Source of the DNA: Lentisphaerae bacterium WC36
GTDB lineage: Bacteria > Verrucomicrobiota > Lentisphaeria > Victivallales > SZUA-371
NCBI GenBank assembly: GCA_020683205.1
Contig: CP085689.1
Coordinates: 2,598,230 to 2,662,229, forward strand
Direction: 5' to 3'
DNA: 64,000 nt
This document shows positions 38,043-46,730 of the stretch, in pieces. Within the stretch, counting starts at the first letter, position 1; every line of letters starts with the position of its first letter. A model generated the notes under the pieces. It was not told the DNA's origin. It ran no database searches and saw nothing but the letters and a program-made list of their open reading frames with translations. Made by a program: the position numbers and the translations under genes.

Positions 38043-39476
38043 CTATTCTTCTTCATCTAAAATATAATTAAAACTTTGCACACGTCCTGATTCGATAATT
38101 TTTGCAACATCATCGTCATCTAATAGTTCAAAAATTTGTTTTTTGAGTTTAGTGTTAATTTGTAAAAATTTACAATTTTCAATTAAAATCTGCATCTTAG
38201 TTTTATTTTTTAACAAATCTCCATGATTATTCAAATCTGCTGACAATTGAATAAAATAATCAGCTAACTCATTATGAAATTTGCTATTAGCCTGGCTATC
38301 TTCAAAATCATGCAGGGTTTGAAATTCACAACTAAATTTTTCCAAATAACAGTCAATTTCTTCATTATTTTCATCTTTTAATAACTGATTGATACTATCT
38401 AAAATTTCACTATCAAAATCATTAAAAAAATCTTGAATTGACGCTGCTAGTCGTCCTGCAAGCGCACATCTAAAAATTACACTTTTCGCCCTGCTATTTT
38501 CATTGTTATTCAATAATTTTTCTTTTATTTTCCCTATTAATTTTTCATGTACGCTACGTGCTAAAAAATCAACTTTTTCTTCAAAAGTTAAATCACTGAA
38601 ACTCAATTCAAAATCGTTAAAGTCCAATGATATTTCAGTACGGTAATAATTTACTGTTGAACTTGGCTTAAATTCACATTTCCATTGTTTATCTGCAGTT
38701 TTATTGCCATCATAACTAATAACATAAAAGCCTTTATCCCCTTGATCATTTGCGGAGCGCCCCTGCATAATTCCTGGATAAATAATAATTGAATTAATAC
38801 TACAATTCTTCGTTAAAACTTCTGTTGTTTGATGAATATGACCTAGCGCCCAGTAGTCGATATACGATTTGTTGTTTAATTTCGCAACAGTTGTTGGCGC
38901 ATATGGACTACTTTTTAGTTCTTCAGTGCCATTTACTCCAACAATATCACAGTGCAACAACCCTATATTTGGAACATCTCGTTCTAAAAAATTATTATCA
39001 TCAATATATTTATAATATTTTTTTACAACATTTGTTCTTTGCTGTTTATTCAAAAAACTATATCCAAATATATTAGCAGTATGCTGATTATTGCGATTTA
39101 TTAACTTTAAAACATTAACTTCACTTGGCTGAAAAATAGTGACATTTGCTGAAAAATTTAAACTTGAACTCCAACTTTTAAAAGGATCATGGTTTCCTGT
39201 GACAATAAATGCTTTAATCTGATAATCATTTAAACGCCGAAGACTTTTTACAAATTCAATTTGTGTCGCAATATCAGGCGTTTCAGAGTCAAAAATATCA
39301 CCACAAATTGCCACAAAATCAACTTTTTCTTTAATCGCAGACTCTATAATAAAATTCCATGCATCTTTAGTAGCATTCGTTAACTTTTCACGAATATCAC
39401 TTCGTGAAATATTAATATTTTTAAATAATCTATTAAGATGCAAATCTGCACAATGAATAAACTTTAACACGATCAA
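38043..39476 (-). CDS. yhaO: YhaO-like SbcD/Mre11-type nuclease
   Basis: Calcineurin-like phosphoesterase of the Mre11/SbcD/YhaO type. Metal ligands are visible in order: DLH (Asp11, His13), GD (Asp60), GNHD (Asn95, His96) and GHIH near residue 215. A ~200-residue helical C-terminal region follows, as in YhaO. It forms a tight pair with the coiled-coil ATPase gene (3-base gap), the usual nuclease-ATPase arrangement of DNA end-processing complexes. No recA, addAB or recBCD genes are adjacent. Confidence 0.87.
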   Translation of the reverse strand: MIVLKFIHCADLHLNRLFKNINISRSDIREKLTNATKDAWNFIIESAIKEKVDFVAICGDIFDSETPDIATQIEFVKSLRRLNDYQIKAFIVTGNHDPFKSWSSSLNFSANVTIFQPSEVNVLKLINRNNQHTANIFGYSFLNKQQRTNVVKKYYKYIDDNNFLERDVPNIGLLHCDIVGVNGTEELKSSPYAPTTVAKLNNKSYIDYWALGHIHQTTEVLTKNCSINSIIIYPGIMQGRSANDQGDKGFYVISYDGNKTADKQWKCEFKPSSTVNYYRTEISLDFNDFELSFSDLTFEEKVDFLARSVHEKLIGKIKEKLLNNNENSRAKSVIFRCALAGRLAASIQDFFNDFDSEILDSINQLLKDENNEEIDCYLEKFSCEFQTLHDFEDSQANSKFHNELADYFIQLSADLNNHGDLLKNKTKMQILIENCKFLQINTKLKKQIFELLDDDDVAKIIESGRVQSFNYILDEEE

Positions 39477-39562
39477 TGCCTTACTTTATTAACTTTTGAA
39501 CTTTAATATTTATTAACATCTTAAAGTGCCATTTATTCATTGACATTGCAAATTATTAACGT

Positions 39563-41407
39563 TTAAAAACTACGTTTTCTCTTTGAAACAATTAAAATAT
39601 CTTTTAACTGCAATTCTCCATTAGCATTTAGCCATCGTTCTTCAAAATGACGATTTTGAATTATTTGTGCTAAAGCCGCCAAGGTTCGCAAATGTAAATT
39701 ACGCTGATCTAATGAACCTACAATAATAAATAACGCTTTGACGGCGTGTTCTTCATTAGCAAATGTGACTCCTGCAGAATTCCGAACTAAAATAATTTTA
39801 AAATAATTTTCATTTTCAGTAATAATATGCGGAATTGCGACAAATGGAGATAGCACGGTGCTACTTTGTTCCTCACGCTCAGAAAAAAGATCACACAATT
39901 CTTTTTGAGTTATTTTTAAGTCTTCAGCAATTGGCAAATCTTCAGCAATTTTGGCAAAAAGATGGCCTGCTTCAATTGTAGAACTTAAATCTAAAACAAA
40001 AGATTCTTCAATTAGTTTATCAATGTCATCCATCACAATATTATCTCGTGAATGTATAATTTCTTTTAATTCGGTTTCTAATGAATGTGAAGTCAATTTA
40101 CGATTGGTCAATCTTTCAATAACATGTAATAAAGCATATTCTTTAGTTGCTTTACGCCCATAAATTAGATAAGCTATTAAACTAAATAAAATTCCGCTCA
40201 AACTAACAGTAATTGCTCGCAACCCCATATCATAAATCAATGCGGCAAAAATAACAATACCAGCAATCTGTAAATATGGATATAATGGAGACCTAAAGCT
40301 TGGTTGATAATTTTGCACTTTGCTCTCACGAAGTATTATCACCGCTAAGTTAGTTAAAATTTGTGAAGTCAAAATTATACTAGATGCTGCCTTCACTAAA
40401 TCTTCTAAAGGCAGCATTAACGCAATCATAATAAATAAACCAGTCGCTAAAATTGAATAAATTGGAGTATTTACTCGCTGATTAATTTTTGCCATAAATT
40501 CGGGAATTAAACTATCACGACTCAAAGCCAGCGGATAACGCGATGCGGCTAAAATCCCTGCATTTGCAGTCGTAACAAATGCTAAAAAAGCTGCTACCAT
40601 AATTGTATAGTACCCAAAATCTCCATTAATAATTTTTCCGCAATCTGCAATAGGAGTAACTGAATGTGCTAAAACATCTGTATCCATTACACCAACTAAA
40701 ACAATCAAAATCAAACCATAAAGTAATGTAACTACAATAATTGAACTAATAATACCCAAAGGAATATTTCGTTGCGGATTTTTCACCTCTTCAGCAATGG
40801 AAGATACTGTTAACAATCCCCCAAAAGATATAAAAACTGTACCTGTAGTAGATAATATCAGCCATGAATTATCATCTTTTACAAATGGTGTAAATTTGGC
40901 AACTTCAACATAATTAAATGCTCGTATAACAAATAAAACTAAAATAATTAGTAGAACAATAACCAAATATGTTTCAAATTTTGCGGCGGCTTTCACTCCA
41001 ACAATATTTATCAACATAAATCCAATTGTCCAAAAACATCCCACCATATAAACATCAAGGGAAGGTATTATTGCATGTGTTACTTCAGATAAACCGAAAA
41101 TGGCAAATGCGCTTTTTAATGCAATTGCAAACCAGCTTAAAATTCCCTCAATCGTTCCAATTAATGGGCCCATACTACGTGTTATGAAATAATAATCTCC
41201 TCCTGCCTTGGGCATCGCTGTCGCTAATTCTGTAACACTCATTACACCAATTAAAGCAATTACCCCTGCTAAAACATAAGAAACAAATACCGCAGGACCT
41301 GTTAAATCAAATGCTAACCCTGGTAAAATAAATATTCCAGAACTAACCATCACTCCGGCAGATATACAGAAAACATCAATAAATTTTAAATTTTTACTTA
41401 ATCGCAT
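39563..41407 (-). CDS. APC-superfamily permease fused to a PTS EIIA-like domain
   Basis: Residues 1-~415 form a 12-helix amino acid/polyamine/organocation permease with the N-terminal ISAGVMVSSGIFILPG signature. A linker leads to a C-terminal domain (about 460-605) of the fructose/nitrogen-type EIIA fold, with AIPHII containing the candidate phospho-acceptor His527 and the trailing LHLRTLAALAQ motif. The fusion suggests uptake controlled by PTS phosphorylation. The substrate is not predictable from sequence. It has a good predicted promoter and lies 86 bases upstream of the yhaO-like gene. Confidence 0.87.
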   Translation of the reverse strand: MRLSKNLKFIDVFCISAGVMVSSGIFILPGLAFDLTGPAVFVSYVLAGVIALIGVMSVTELATAMPKAGGDYYFITRSMGPLIGTIEGILSWFAIALKSAFAIFGLSEVTHAIIPSLDVYMVGCFWTIGFMLINIVGVKAAAKFETYLVIVLLIILVLFVIRAFNYVEVAKFTPFVKDDNSWLILSTTGTVFISFGGLLTVSSIAEEVKNPQRNIPLGIISSIIVVTLLYGLILIVLVGVMDTDVLAHSVTPIADCGKIINGDFGYYTIMVAAFLAFVTTANAGILAASRYPLALSRDSLIPEFMAKINQRVNTPIYSILATGLFIMIALMLPLEDLVKAASSIILTSQILTNLAVIILRESKVQNYQPSFRSPLYPYLQIAGIVIFAALIYDMGLRAITVSLSGILFSLIAYLIYGRKATKEYALLHVIERLTNRKLTSHSLETELKEIIHSRDNIVMDDIDKLIEESFVLDLSSTIEAGHLFAKIAEDLPIAEDLKITQKELCDLFSEREEQSSTVLSPFVAIPHIITENENYFKIILVRNSAGVTFANEEHAVKALFIIVGSLDQRNLHLRTLAALAQIIQNRHFEERWLNANGELQLKDILIVSKRKRSF

Positions 41408-41487
41408 ATTGTCCTCAAATTATTCATGTAATTTAGATTCAATTTTTAGAAGAGTCTCAGTCACAAATTACTCAGACCACAATATAG

Positions 41488-41516
41488 ACTATAATATATT
41501 TATTAGTTTTTAACAA
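41488..41516 (-). promoter_or_regulatory. Predicted promoter of the permease-EIIA gene
   Basis: On the minus strand TTGTTA (complement of 41511-41516), 17-base spacer, TATAGT (complement of 41488-41493). Leader of about 75 bases, with GAGGA before the ATG. Confidence 0.48.
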
Positions 41517-41657
41517 TAATCTAAATTGACAATTTAGTCTTAAAAATTATATTTTAATTATATGTGTTTTTTAGTTTACGCGACTTAAATTAAACTTTTT
41601 TAATAATTATTATCAAAAAATAATTAGACTAAAGCATAAAACAACGATATATTTTAT

Positions 41658-41686
41658 TTGCAATCATTAAAATTGAGTATTAAAAT
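41658..41686 (+). promoter_or_regulatory. Predicted promoter of the tandem thioredoxin gene
   Basis: TTGCAA (41658-41663), 17-base spacer, TAAAAT (41681-41686), leader about 50 bases; AAGGAG at about 41730-41735 precedes the ATG. Confidence 0.38.
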
Positions 41687-41742
41687 GGTTAATATTAAAT
41701 TTAGATTACTTAAAAACATTACCTTTAATAAGGAGACCAACT

Positions 41743-42708
41743 ATGAAAAAATTAATTTTAACATTTTTGCTAGCATTATCTAGTTTTGTATTAACAACTT
41801 TTGCTGGCAGCGGTAAAGAGTGGATGACCGACTATGATAAAGCTGTTAAAAAAGCAACAACTGAAGGAAAATATTTATTGATTGACTTTTCTGGCTCAGA
41901 TTGGTGTGGCTGGTGTATAAAGTTAGATAACGAAGTTTTCAGTAAAAAAGAATTCAAAGAATATGCTAAAAAGAATTTAGTTCTTTATTTAGCAGATTTC
42001 CCACGGAGCAACACCCAAAGTCCTAAACTAAGAAAAAAGAATCGCGAATTATCAGATCGCTTTGGCGTGCGAGGTTTCCCAACTGTAATTTTATTAACTC
42101 CTGATGGTAAAACAAAAGTTGGCAAAACTGGTTATCGTAAGGGTGGTCCCAAAAAATATGCTGAAATGCTTGACAAAATGATTAAAGATTATGAAAAGAA
42201 AAATCCAAAAGTACAACCAGCAAAATGGAGTAACAATTACGAAGAAGTTCAAAAAGCTGCAATGAAGAATAAAAAATTTATGTTAATAGAATTTATTCAG
42301 TCTGATTCTTGCCGCTACTGTAAGCAATTACAAAAAGAGGTCTTCGAAACCAAAGAATTTTTAACTTATGCAAGTACTCGTTTTGAACTTTTAACAGTAG
42401 ATTTTCCTTTTTACAAAAAATTAAATGAAAAATTAAAAAAGCAAAATCGTATGTTAGCAAACAAATATACTATTGCAAAATACCCAACTATTGTTCTAGT
42501 AACTCCTGATGGTAAAAATGTCGTTGTTCGCTTAGGTTATGAAGAAGGCGGCGTAAAAGAATATTTGGCAAAAATTAATGACGCCATCAAGTATTATATG
42601 AACGATAAAGATTCAAATAAAGATAATTTGAATGTCAAAGCTGATCCAAATATGAAATCAGCAAATAAAATTGGGGGAAAAAATAGCCCTAAAAAACAAC
42701 AAGATTAA
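41743..42708 (+). CDS. Exported protein with two thioredoxin-fold domains
   Basis: Periplasmic thiol-redox protein. A signal peptide (about 1-21) precedes two homologous thioredoxin-like domains. The first has WCGWC (Cys55, Cys58) and cis-Pro in RGFPT (113). The second has SCRYC (Cys190, Cys193) and AKYPT. Each is followed by a matching TPDGK...GY...GG...Y segment, showing internal duplication. The C-terminal ~40 residues are Lys/Asn-rich. It is directly upstream of dsbD, from which it may receive electrons. Similar single-domain proteins are common in Planctomycetes and Bacteroidetes; the tandem form is less usual. Confidence 0.83.
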   Translation: MKKLILTFLLALSSFVLTTFAGSGKEWMTDYDKAVKKATTEGKYLLIDFSGSDWCGWCIKLDNEVFSKKEFKEYAKKNLVLYLADFPRSNTQSPKLRKKNRELSDRFGVRGFPTVILLTPDGKTKVGKTGYRKGGPKKYAEMLDKMIKDYEKKNPKVQPAKWSNNYEEVQKAAMKNKKFMLIEFIQSDSCRYCKQLQKEVFETKEFLTYASTRFELLTVDFPFYKKLNEKLKKQNRMLANKYTIAKYPTIVLVTPDGKNVVVRLGYEEGGVKEYLAKINDAIKYYMNDKDSNKDNLNVKADPNMKSANKIGGKNSPKKQQD

Positions 42709-42727
42709 AAAATACTCTTGTTTAATA

Positions 42728-42764
42728 AATTTTGTCACTATTTACCCCTAATAGTGACAAAATT
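42728..42764 (+). terminator. Perfect 15-bp hairpin between the thioredoxin gene and dsbD
   Basis: AATTTTGTCACTATT (42728-42742) pairs perfectly with AATAGTGACAAAATT (42750-42764), 7-base loop. It is followed by a mixed A/T tract, not a pure T run, so termination may be partial. It argues against translation starting upstream at TTG 42718. Confidence 0.65.
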
Positions 42765-42801
42765 ATATTATTTTATAAGTTTCAAAAAAAGCGAGAATAT
42801 T

Positions 42802-44565
42802 ATGAAAAAGTTACTATCATTTTTTGTTTACGCAGTACTACAGTTTTTAATTTGCACTTCATATGCGTCGCCTTTTGCTGACCCATTTAATTGGGAGGCA
42901 AAATTAGATAAAGATAAAAACTTAATCATCAGCGTCACGATGCCAAAACATCACTACTTATATACCACTCAGACAAAAGTTGATGTCAAAAATTTTCATA
43001 ATGAATCGCTCAAAGCCCAAGTTATACCTAAAGACAAAAATCATTTCGACTCTATTACAAATACTAACGCCAAAGTATTAATGGGAAAAAAGTTAATTTG
43101 GCAATATAAAAATTTATCAGCAAAAAAATTTCCTTTACTAATTTCTTTAACTTACCAAGGTTGCAAAGATCAAGATGAAACTGGTCCATCACAATGTTTT
43201 ATTCCAAATGAAAAAAACTTTTTTATCAATAGTGATGCCGTCACTACTAAAGCGACAGCTGAAGAAATAGAAAAATTTAAAAAAGCTGCAGCCGAAAAAA
43301 ATCAATCTTCCGAAACTGTTACAGCAAGTAGTCAAAAAGACAACAAAAAACAGCAACATCTTAATAACATCAAAAAACTGTTAACTAAATTTACTGTTGC
43401 CAAAACAGGCTCTGGTTTTATGAATGTTGAAGAAATGAATAACTTTTTAAGTTTAACAAATAGCAATAGCATTGCTCAATCAGCCGAAAATGCTGCAACT
43501 GAAATACCGACAAATAGCCAGAAAAACGATTTGGTTGAAAAGCTAAAAAGCAAAAATGTTTTTGTGATGTTACTACTAATATTTTTGGGCGGACTGGCAT
43601 TAAATCTAACACCGTGCGTTCTACCATTAATTCCAGTAAACCTAGCAGTAATTGGAGCAGGAAGTTCTGCAAAAAGTAAATTTTCAGGTCTAATTAGAGG
43701 GTCAATTTATGCATTAGGAATTATGATTTCATATGGGATTTTAGGTTTATTTGCTGTGTTAGCAAGCACGCCATTAGGCTCATTAAATTCATCACCATGG
43801 TTCAATTTTACCATTACTTTTATTTTCATAATTTTAGGTTTAGGCATGTTTGATGTTTTTGTTATTGATTTATCAAAATATGGTTCTGGATTTGGTCCAA
43901 AAGTCGGCGAAAAAGTCGGGTATTTTTGGACTTTCTTCCTCGGAATAATTACCGCTTTACTAGCAGGTGCGTGCGTTGCTCCTGTTTTAATTGCAGTTTT
44001 AATTATTGCCACAGATTTTTCTCAACAAGGAAATGCATTAGGCTTTGCCTTACCATTTATTTTAGGCTTAGGTATGGCTGCGCCATGGCCGTTAACTGGA
44101 GCAGGACTAAGCGTATTGCCAAAACCTGGAGTTTGGATGAACAAAGTAAAACACACCCTTGGAGTGATTATTTTTATTTTAGCAGCATATTACGCCTATG
44201 AAGGCTATCATCTATTACCAAGCAAAGAAGATATTGTTTTACAAGAATTAGAAAATTTAGAAAAACAACTTCAAGAAGCTGACAGCAAACAAAAACCTGT
44301 TTTTATCGACTTCTGGGCAACTTGGTGCAAAAACTGTTTGGCAATGAATGCTAAGACATTTAAAGATGAAGGCATTAACCAAAAATTAGAAAGTAATTTT
44401 GTTGAAATCAAATTTCAAGCAGAAAAACCAAGTGGTAAATTCATTAAGCAAGTTCTTGAAATATTTGCAGTAAAAGGAATGCCAGAATACCGTATTTTAG
44501 TTCCTAAAAAAAATTCTAAAGCAAAACAAACTAAAAACAAGCTTAAAGCGCTTTTTAGCAAATAA
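42802..44565 (+). CDS. dsbD: Thiol:disulfide interchange protein DsbD
   Basis: Carries electrons from cytosolic thioredoxin across the inner membrane to periplasmic thiol proteins. Signal peptide (about 1-23), DsbD-alpha domain (about 24-150), a Lys/Gln/Ser-rich linker, the polytopic beta domain with the redox cysteines in NLTPCVLPLIPVN (Cys272) and GACVAPVLI (Cys391), and a C-terminal thioredoxin domain with FWATWCKNC (Cys509, Cys512). Start at ATG 42802 gives 587 residues and a proper signal peptide; the longer frame from TTG 42718 would run through the hairpin. The upstream tandem thioredoxin protein is a plausible partner. Confidence 0.92.
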   Translation: MKKLLSFFVYAVLQFLICTSYASPFADPFNWEAKLDKDKNLIISVTMPKHHYLYTTQTKVDVKNFHNESLKAQVIPKDKNHFDSITNTNAKVLMGKKLIWQYKNLSAKKFPLLISLTYQGCKDQDETGPSQCFIPNEKNFFINSDAVTTKATAEEIEKFKKAAAEKNQSSETVTASSQKDNKKQQHLNNIKKLLTKFTVAKTGSGFMNVEEMNNFLSLTNSNSIAQSAENAATEIPTNSQKNDLVEKLKSKNVFVMLLLIFLGGLALNLTPCVLPLIPVNLAVIGAGSSAKSKFSGLIRGSIYALGIMISYGILGLFAVLASTPLGSLNSSPWFNFTITFIFIILGLGMFDVFVIDLSKYGSGFGPKVGEKVGYFWTFFLGIITALLAGACVAPVLIAVLIIATDFSQQGNALGFALPFILGLGMAAPWPLTGAGLSVLPKPGVWMNKVKHTLGVIIFILAAYYAYEGYHLLPSKEDIVLQELENLEKQLQEADSKQKPVFIDFWATWCKNCLAMNAKTFKDEGINQKLESNFVEIKFQAEKPSGKFIKQVLEIFAVKGMPEYRILVPKKNSKAKQTKNKLKALFSK

Positions 44566-44619
44566 TTTATTATTAAACCAAACAGTCATTTCTGAAAAAT
44601 TCAATTTTTAGTGCTAAAC

Positions 44620-44667
44620 ATTGCGATTTATTTTTAAGGATAGTAGTAAATAAATCGCAATATTTTA
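44620..44667 (+). terminator. Terminator-like hairpin after dsbD
   Basis: ATTGCGATTTATTT (44620-44633) pairs perfectly over 14 bp with AAATAAATCGCAAT (44648-44661), followed by ATTTT. It lies 55 bases after the dsbD stop. Confidence 0.65.
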
Positions 44668-44707
44668 GTGTAAACAAAATAATTTTATAACGTAATTGAG
44701 GTAAAAT

Positions 44708-45601
44708 ATGAAAAAAATTCTTTATCACGCAGTAGTTATTGTATTTTTTTGTTGTGTAGATAATGCTAAAGCAGACCGAAAAGAACCATTAATTATTAAT
44801 CATAAAAATATTGATATTACCAAAATCCCACAACAATATATCAAAAAAGCTCAAAGAAAATTTCATATTTCCTATGGACATACATCACACGGAAACCAAA
44901 TTATTTCTGGAATGAAAGCTTTAGCAAAAAAAGATAAAAAATTTAATTATACAAGCAACCCAAAAAGTGATAAAGCTTTTTTATGGGATCGAATTCCAAG
45001 TGGAGATTTAGGAAATCCTAATCAAGAACAATGGGCAGAAAAAACTCGCAAACTATTAGAAGGCAAAGGTAAAAGTCGCAATATTATCATGTGGAGTTGG
45101 TGTGGGCAATTAAGTCGCAAAGCAACCAAGGTTGAAAAATATTTAGCCCTTATGAATAGCCTTGAACAACAATTTCCAAAAGTTACTTTTATCTACATGA
45201 CTGGACACCTTGATGGTAATAGCAGTAAATCAAGTGTACTGTTAAAGAATAATGAAAAAATTCGTAAATTCTGCAAAAATCACAATAAAGTTCTTTTTGA
45301 TTTTGCTGATATTGAAAGCTTCGATCCCGACGGAAAAGTTGATTACAGCAAGCTATCAGCACGGGATAATTGTGACTACAAAAAAGATGGCAAAAGAAAA
45401 AACTGGGCTAAGGAATGGATTAAAAACAACCCTAAACATAATTTTTCTCTACCTGAGAAAGCTGCCCATACCCACCCATTGAATGCAGCGATGAAAGGTC
45501 AAGCTTTTTGGTGGATGATGGCTCGTTTAGCTGGATGGCAAGGTTTAGAAAAAAATAAAAAGAAAAAATCAAATAACAAAACTTTTAAAATTAAATTGTA
45601 A
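44708..45601 (+). CDS. Conserved secreted protein with HTSHG and TGHLDG motifs
   Basis: A 297-residue exported protein (signal peptide about 1-22, ending AKA). Conserved-looking blocks are FHISYGHTSHGNQI (about 52-65), NIIMWSWCGQLS, FIYMTGHLDG, VLFDFADIESFDPDG and a C-terminal HPLNAAMKGQAFWWMMARLAGW. I recall similar secreted proteins in Bacteroidetes and Planctomycetes near carbohydrate genes, but know no assigned function; the Gly/His-rich motifs resemble SGNH-type hydrolases without a clear catalytic set. GAGG precedes the ATG. The next gene is a GH43-like lipoprotein, consistent with a role in glycan breakdown. Confidence 0.65.
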   Translation: MKKILYHAVVIVFFCCVDNAKADRKEPLIINHKNIDITKIPQQYIKKAQRKFHISYGHTSHGNQIISGMKALAKKDKKFNYTSNPKSDKAFLWDRIPSGDLGNPNQEQWAEKTRKLLEGKGKSRNIIMWSWCGQLSRKATKVEKYLALMNSLEQQFPKVTFIYMTGHLDGNSSKSSVLLKNNEKIRKFCKNHNKVLFDFADIESFDPDGKVDYSKLSARDNCDYKKDGKRKNWAKEWIKNNPKHNFSLPEKAAHTHPLNAAMKGQAFWWMMARLAGWQGLEKNKKKKSNNKTFKIKL

Positions 45602-45754
45602 TTTTATTTAAAAGTGGTAAATTCAAAATTAACAACTATTTAGAGAGAAAACAAAATTTTTGCAAATTAAAAAGAAAATATTAGTGATATATAAAAAACA
45701 AAATATATAGCTTAAACAAACTTTAATTTCAAAAAAACAAAAAAGGAATTTACC

Positions 45755-46714
45755 ATGAATTTAAAAAAAATAGTCCTAATGACAATTAGTGGTGCAGTAA
45801 TAAGTTTAACATCCTGCTTAAATTTACATACTCAACCTGAGAAAAAAAATTATCTTTTTTCTTACTTTAAAGGCAATGGAAACAGTGGGCTACATTTAGC
45901 ATATAGCCGTGACGGATTAAATTGGAAAAACTTAAAGAATGGTCAATCATTTAATAAGCCTGAAGTGGGTGACAAAATAATGCGTGACCCTTGTATTATC
46001 CAAGGTCCAGATGGTGTATTTCACATGGTTTTTACTGTTAGCTGGTGGAGTAAGCAAATCGGAATTGCTCACTCTAATGATTTAATTAATTGGTCAAAGC
46101 ATCAAGTAATTCCAGTAATGGAACATGAAAAAAATGCACGTAACTGTTGGGCTCCAGAAATTTTTTATGATGACGTTAACGAACAATACATTATATTTTG
46201 GGCAACAACTATCAAAGGGAAATTCCCCGAAACCGCTAAAACTGGCGACAATGGATTAAATCATCGTATGTACTACACAACAACCAAAAACTTCAAAACT
46301 TATACGCCAACAAAATTATTCTATGACCCAGGCTTCAATGTGATTGACTCAACAATTGTAAAAGATAGTAGCAATAATCGTTATGTGATGTTTCTAAAAG
46401 ATGAAACACGCCATCCAGCCAAAAAAGATATTAGAATGGCAACAGCCAAGTCTCCAATTGGTCCATGGAGCGCTGCTAGTGCACCAATTTCTAAAAAGAA
46501 CTGGGTTGAAGGCCCTACAGCAATCAAAATTGGTGACACATGGTATGTATACTATGATGCTTATGGCCGCGGGCATTTTGAAGGAATTAAATCCAAAGAT
46601 ATGAAAATATGGACTTCAATTAATAAAGAATTAAAATTGCCCAAAGGAATTCGCCACGGGACAGTCTTTGCCGTTTCTGACAAAGTTCTAGAAAAACTAT
46701 TACAAGAAAAATAA
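45755..46714 (+). CDS. GH43-like beta-propeller glycosidase lipoprotein
   Basis: Exported lipoprotein (lipobox LTSC, Cys21) with a five-bladed propeller of the GH43/GH-F type. Candidate catalytic residues sit in the family order: Asp78 (MRDPCI), Asp198 (VIDSTI) and Glu252 (VEGPTA). CWAPEIFYD (about 131-139) is also typical. The 319 residues cover only the catalytic propeller, with no carbohydrate-binding domain. Likely substrates are arabinosyl or xylosyl linkages, but related propellers act on other sugars. AAGGAA precedes the ATG. Its end is 16 bases from the convergent DUF1573 gene. Confidence 0.8.
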   Translation: MNLKKIVLMTISGAVISLTSCLNLHTQPEKKNYLFSYFKGNGNSGLHLAYSRDGLNWKNLKNGQSFNKPEVGDKIMRDPCIIQGPDGVFHMVFTVSWWSKQIGIAHSNDLINWSKHQVIPVMEHEKNARNCWAPEIFYDDVNEQYIIFWATTIKGKFPETAKTGDNGLNHRMYYTTTKNFKTYTPTKLFYDPGFNVIDSTIVKDSSNNRYVMFLKDETRHPAKKDIRMATAKSPIGPWSAASAPISKKNWVEGPTAIKIGDTWYVYYDAYGRGHFEGIKSKDMKIWTSINKELKLPKGIRHGTVFAVSDKVLEKLLQEK

Positions 46715-46730
46715 TTTTTTATAGCTTATT

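Larger units (their letters stand above)
41408..41742. other. 335-base divergent promoter region
   Basis: No gene is supported. The spacer separates the minus-strand permease from the plus-strand redox genes and holds predicted promoters for both directions (41488-41516 and 41658-41686). A further TTGACA at 41526-41531 with TATTTT 18 bases on could be a second plus-strand promoter. The rest is A/T-rich. Confidence 0.5.

Noticed and set aside
42718-42801. Extended N-terminus of DsbD from a TTG start
   Set aside because: It would translate through the 15-bp hairpin and bury the signal peptide; the ATG at 42802 gives a normal exported protein.
43707-44012. 101-codon minus-strand frame inside dsbD
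   Set aside because: Antisense shadow of the conserved membrane domain; no ribosome site or family match.
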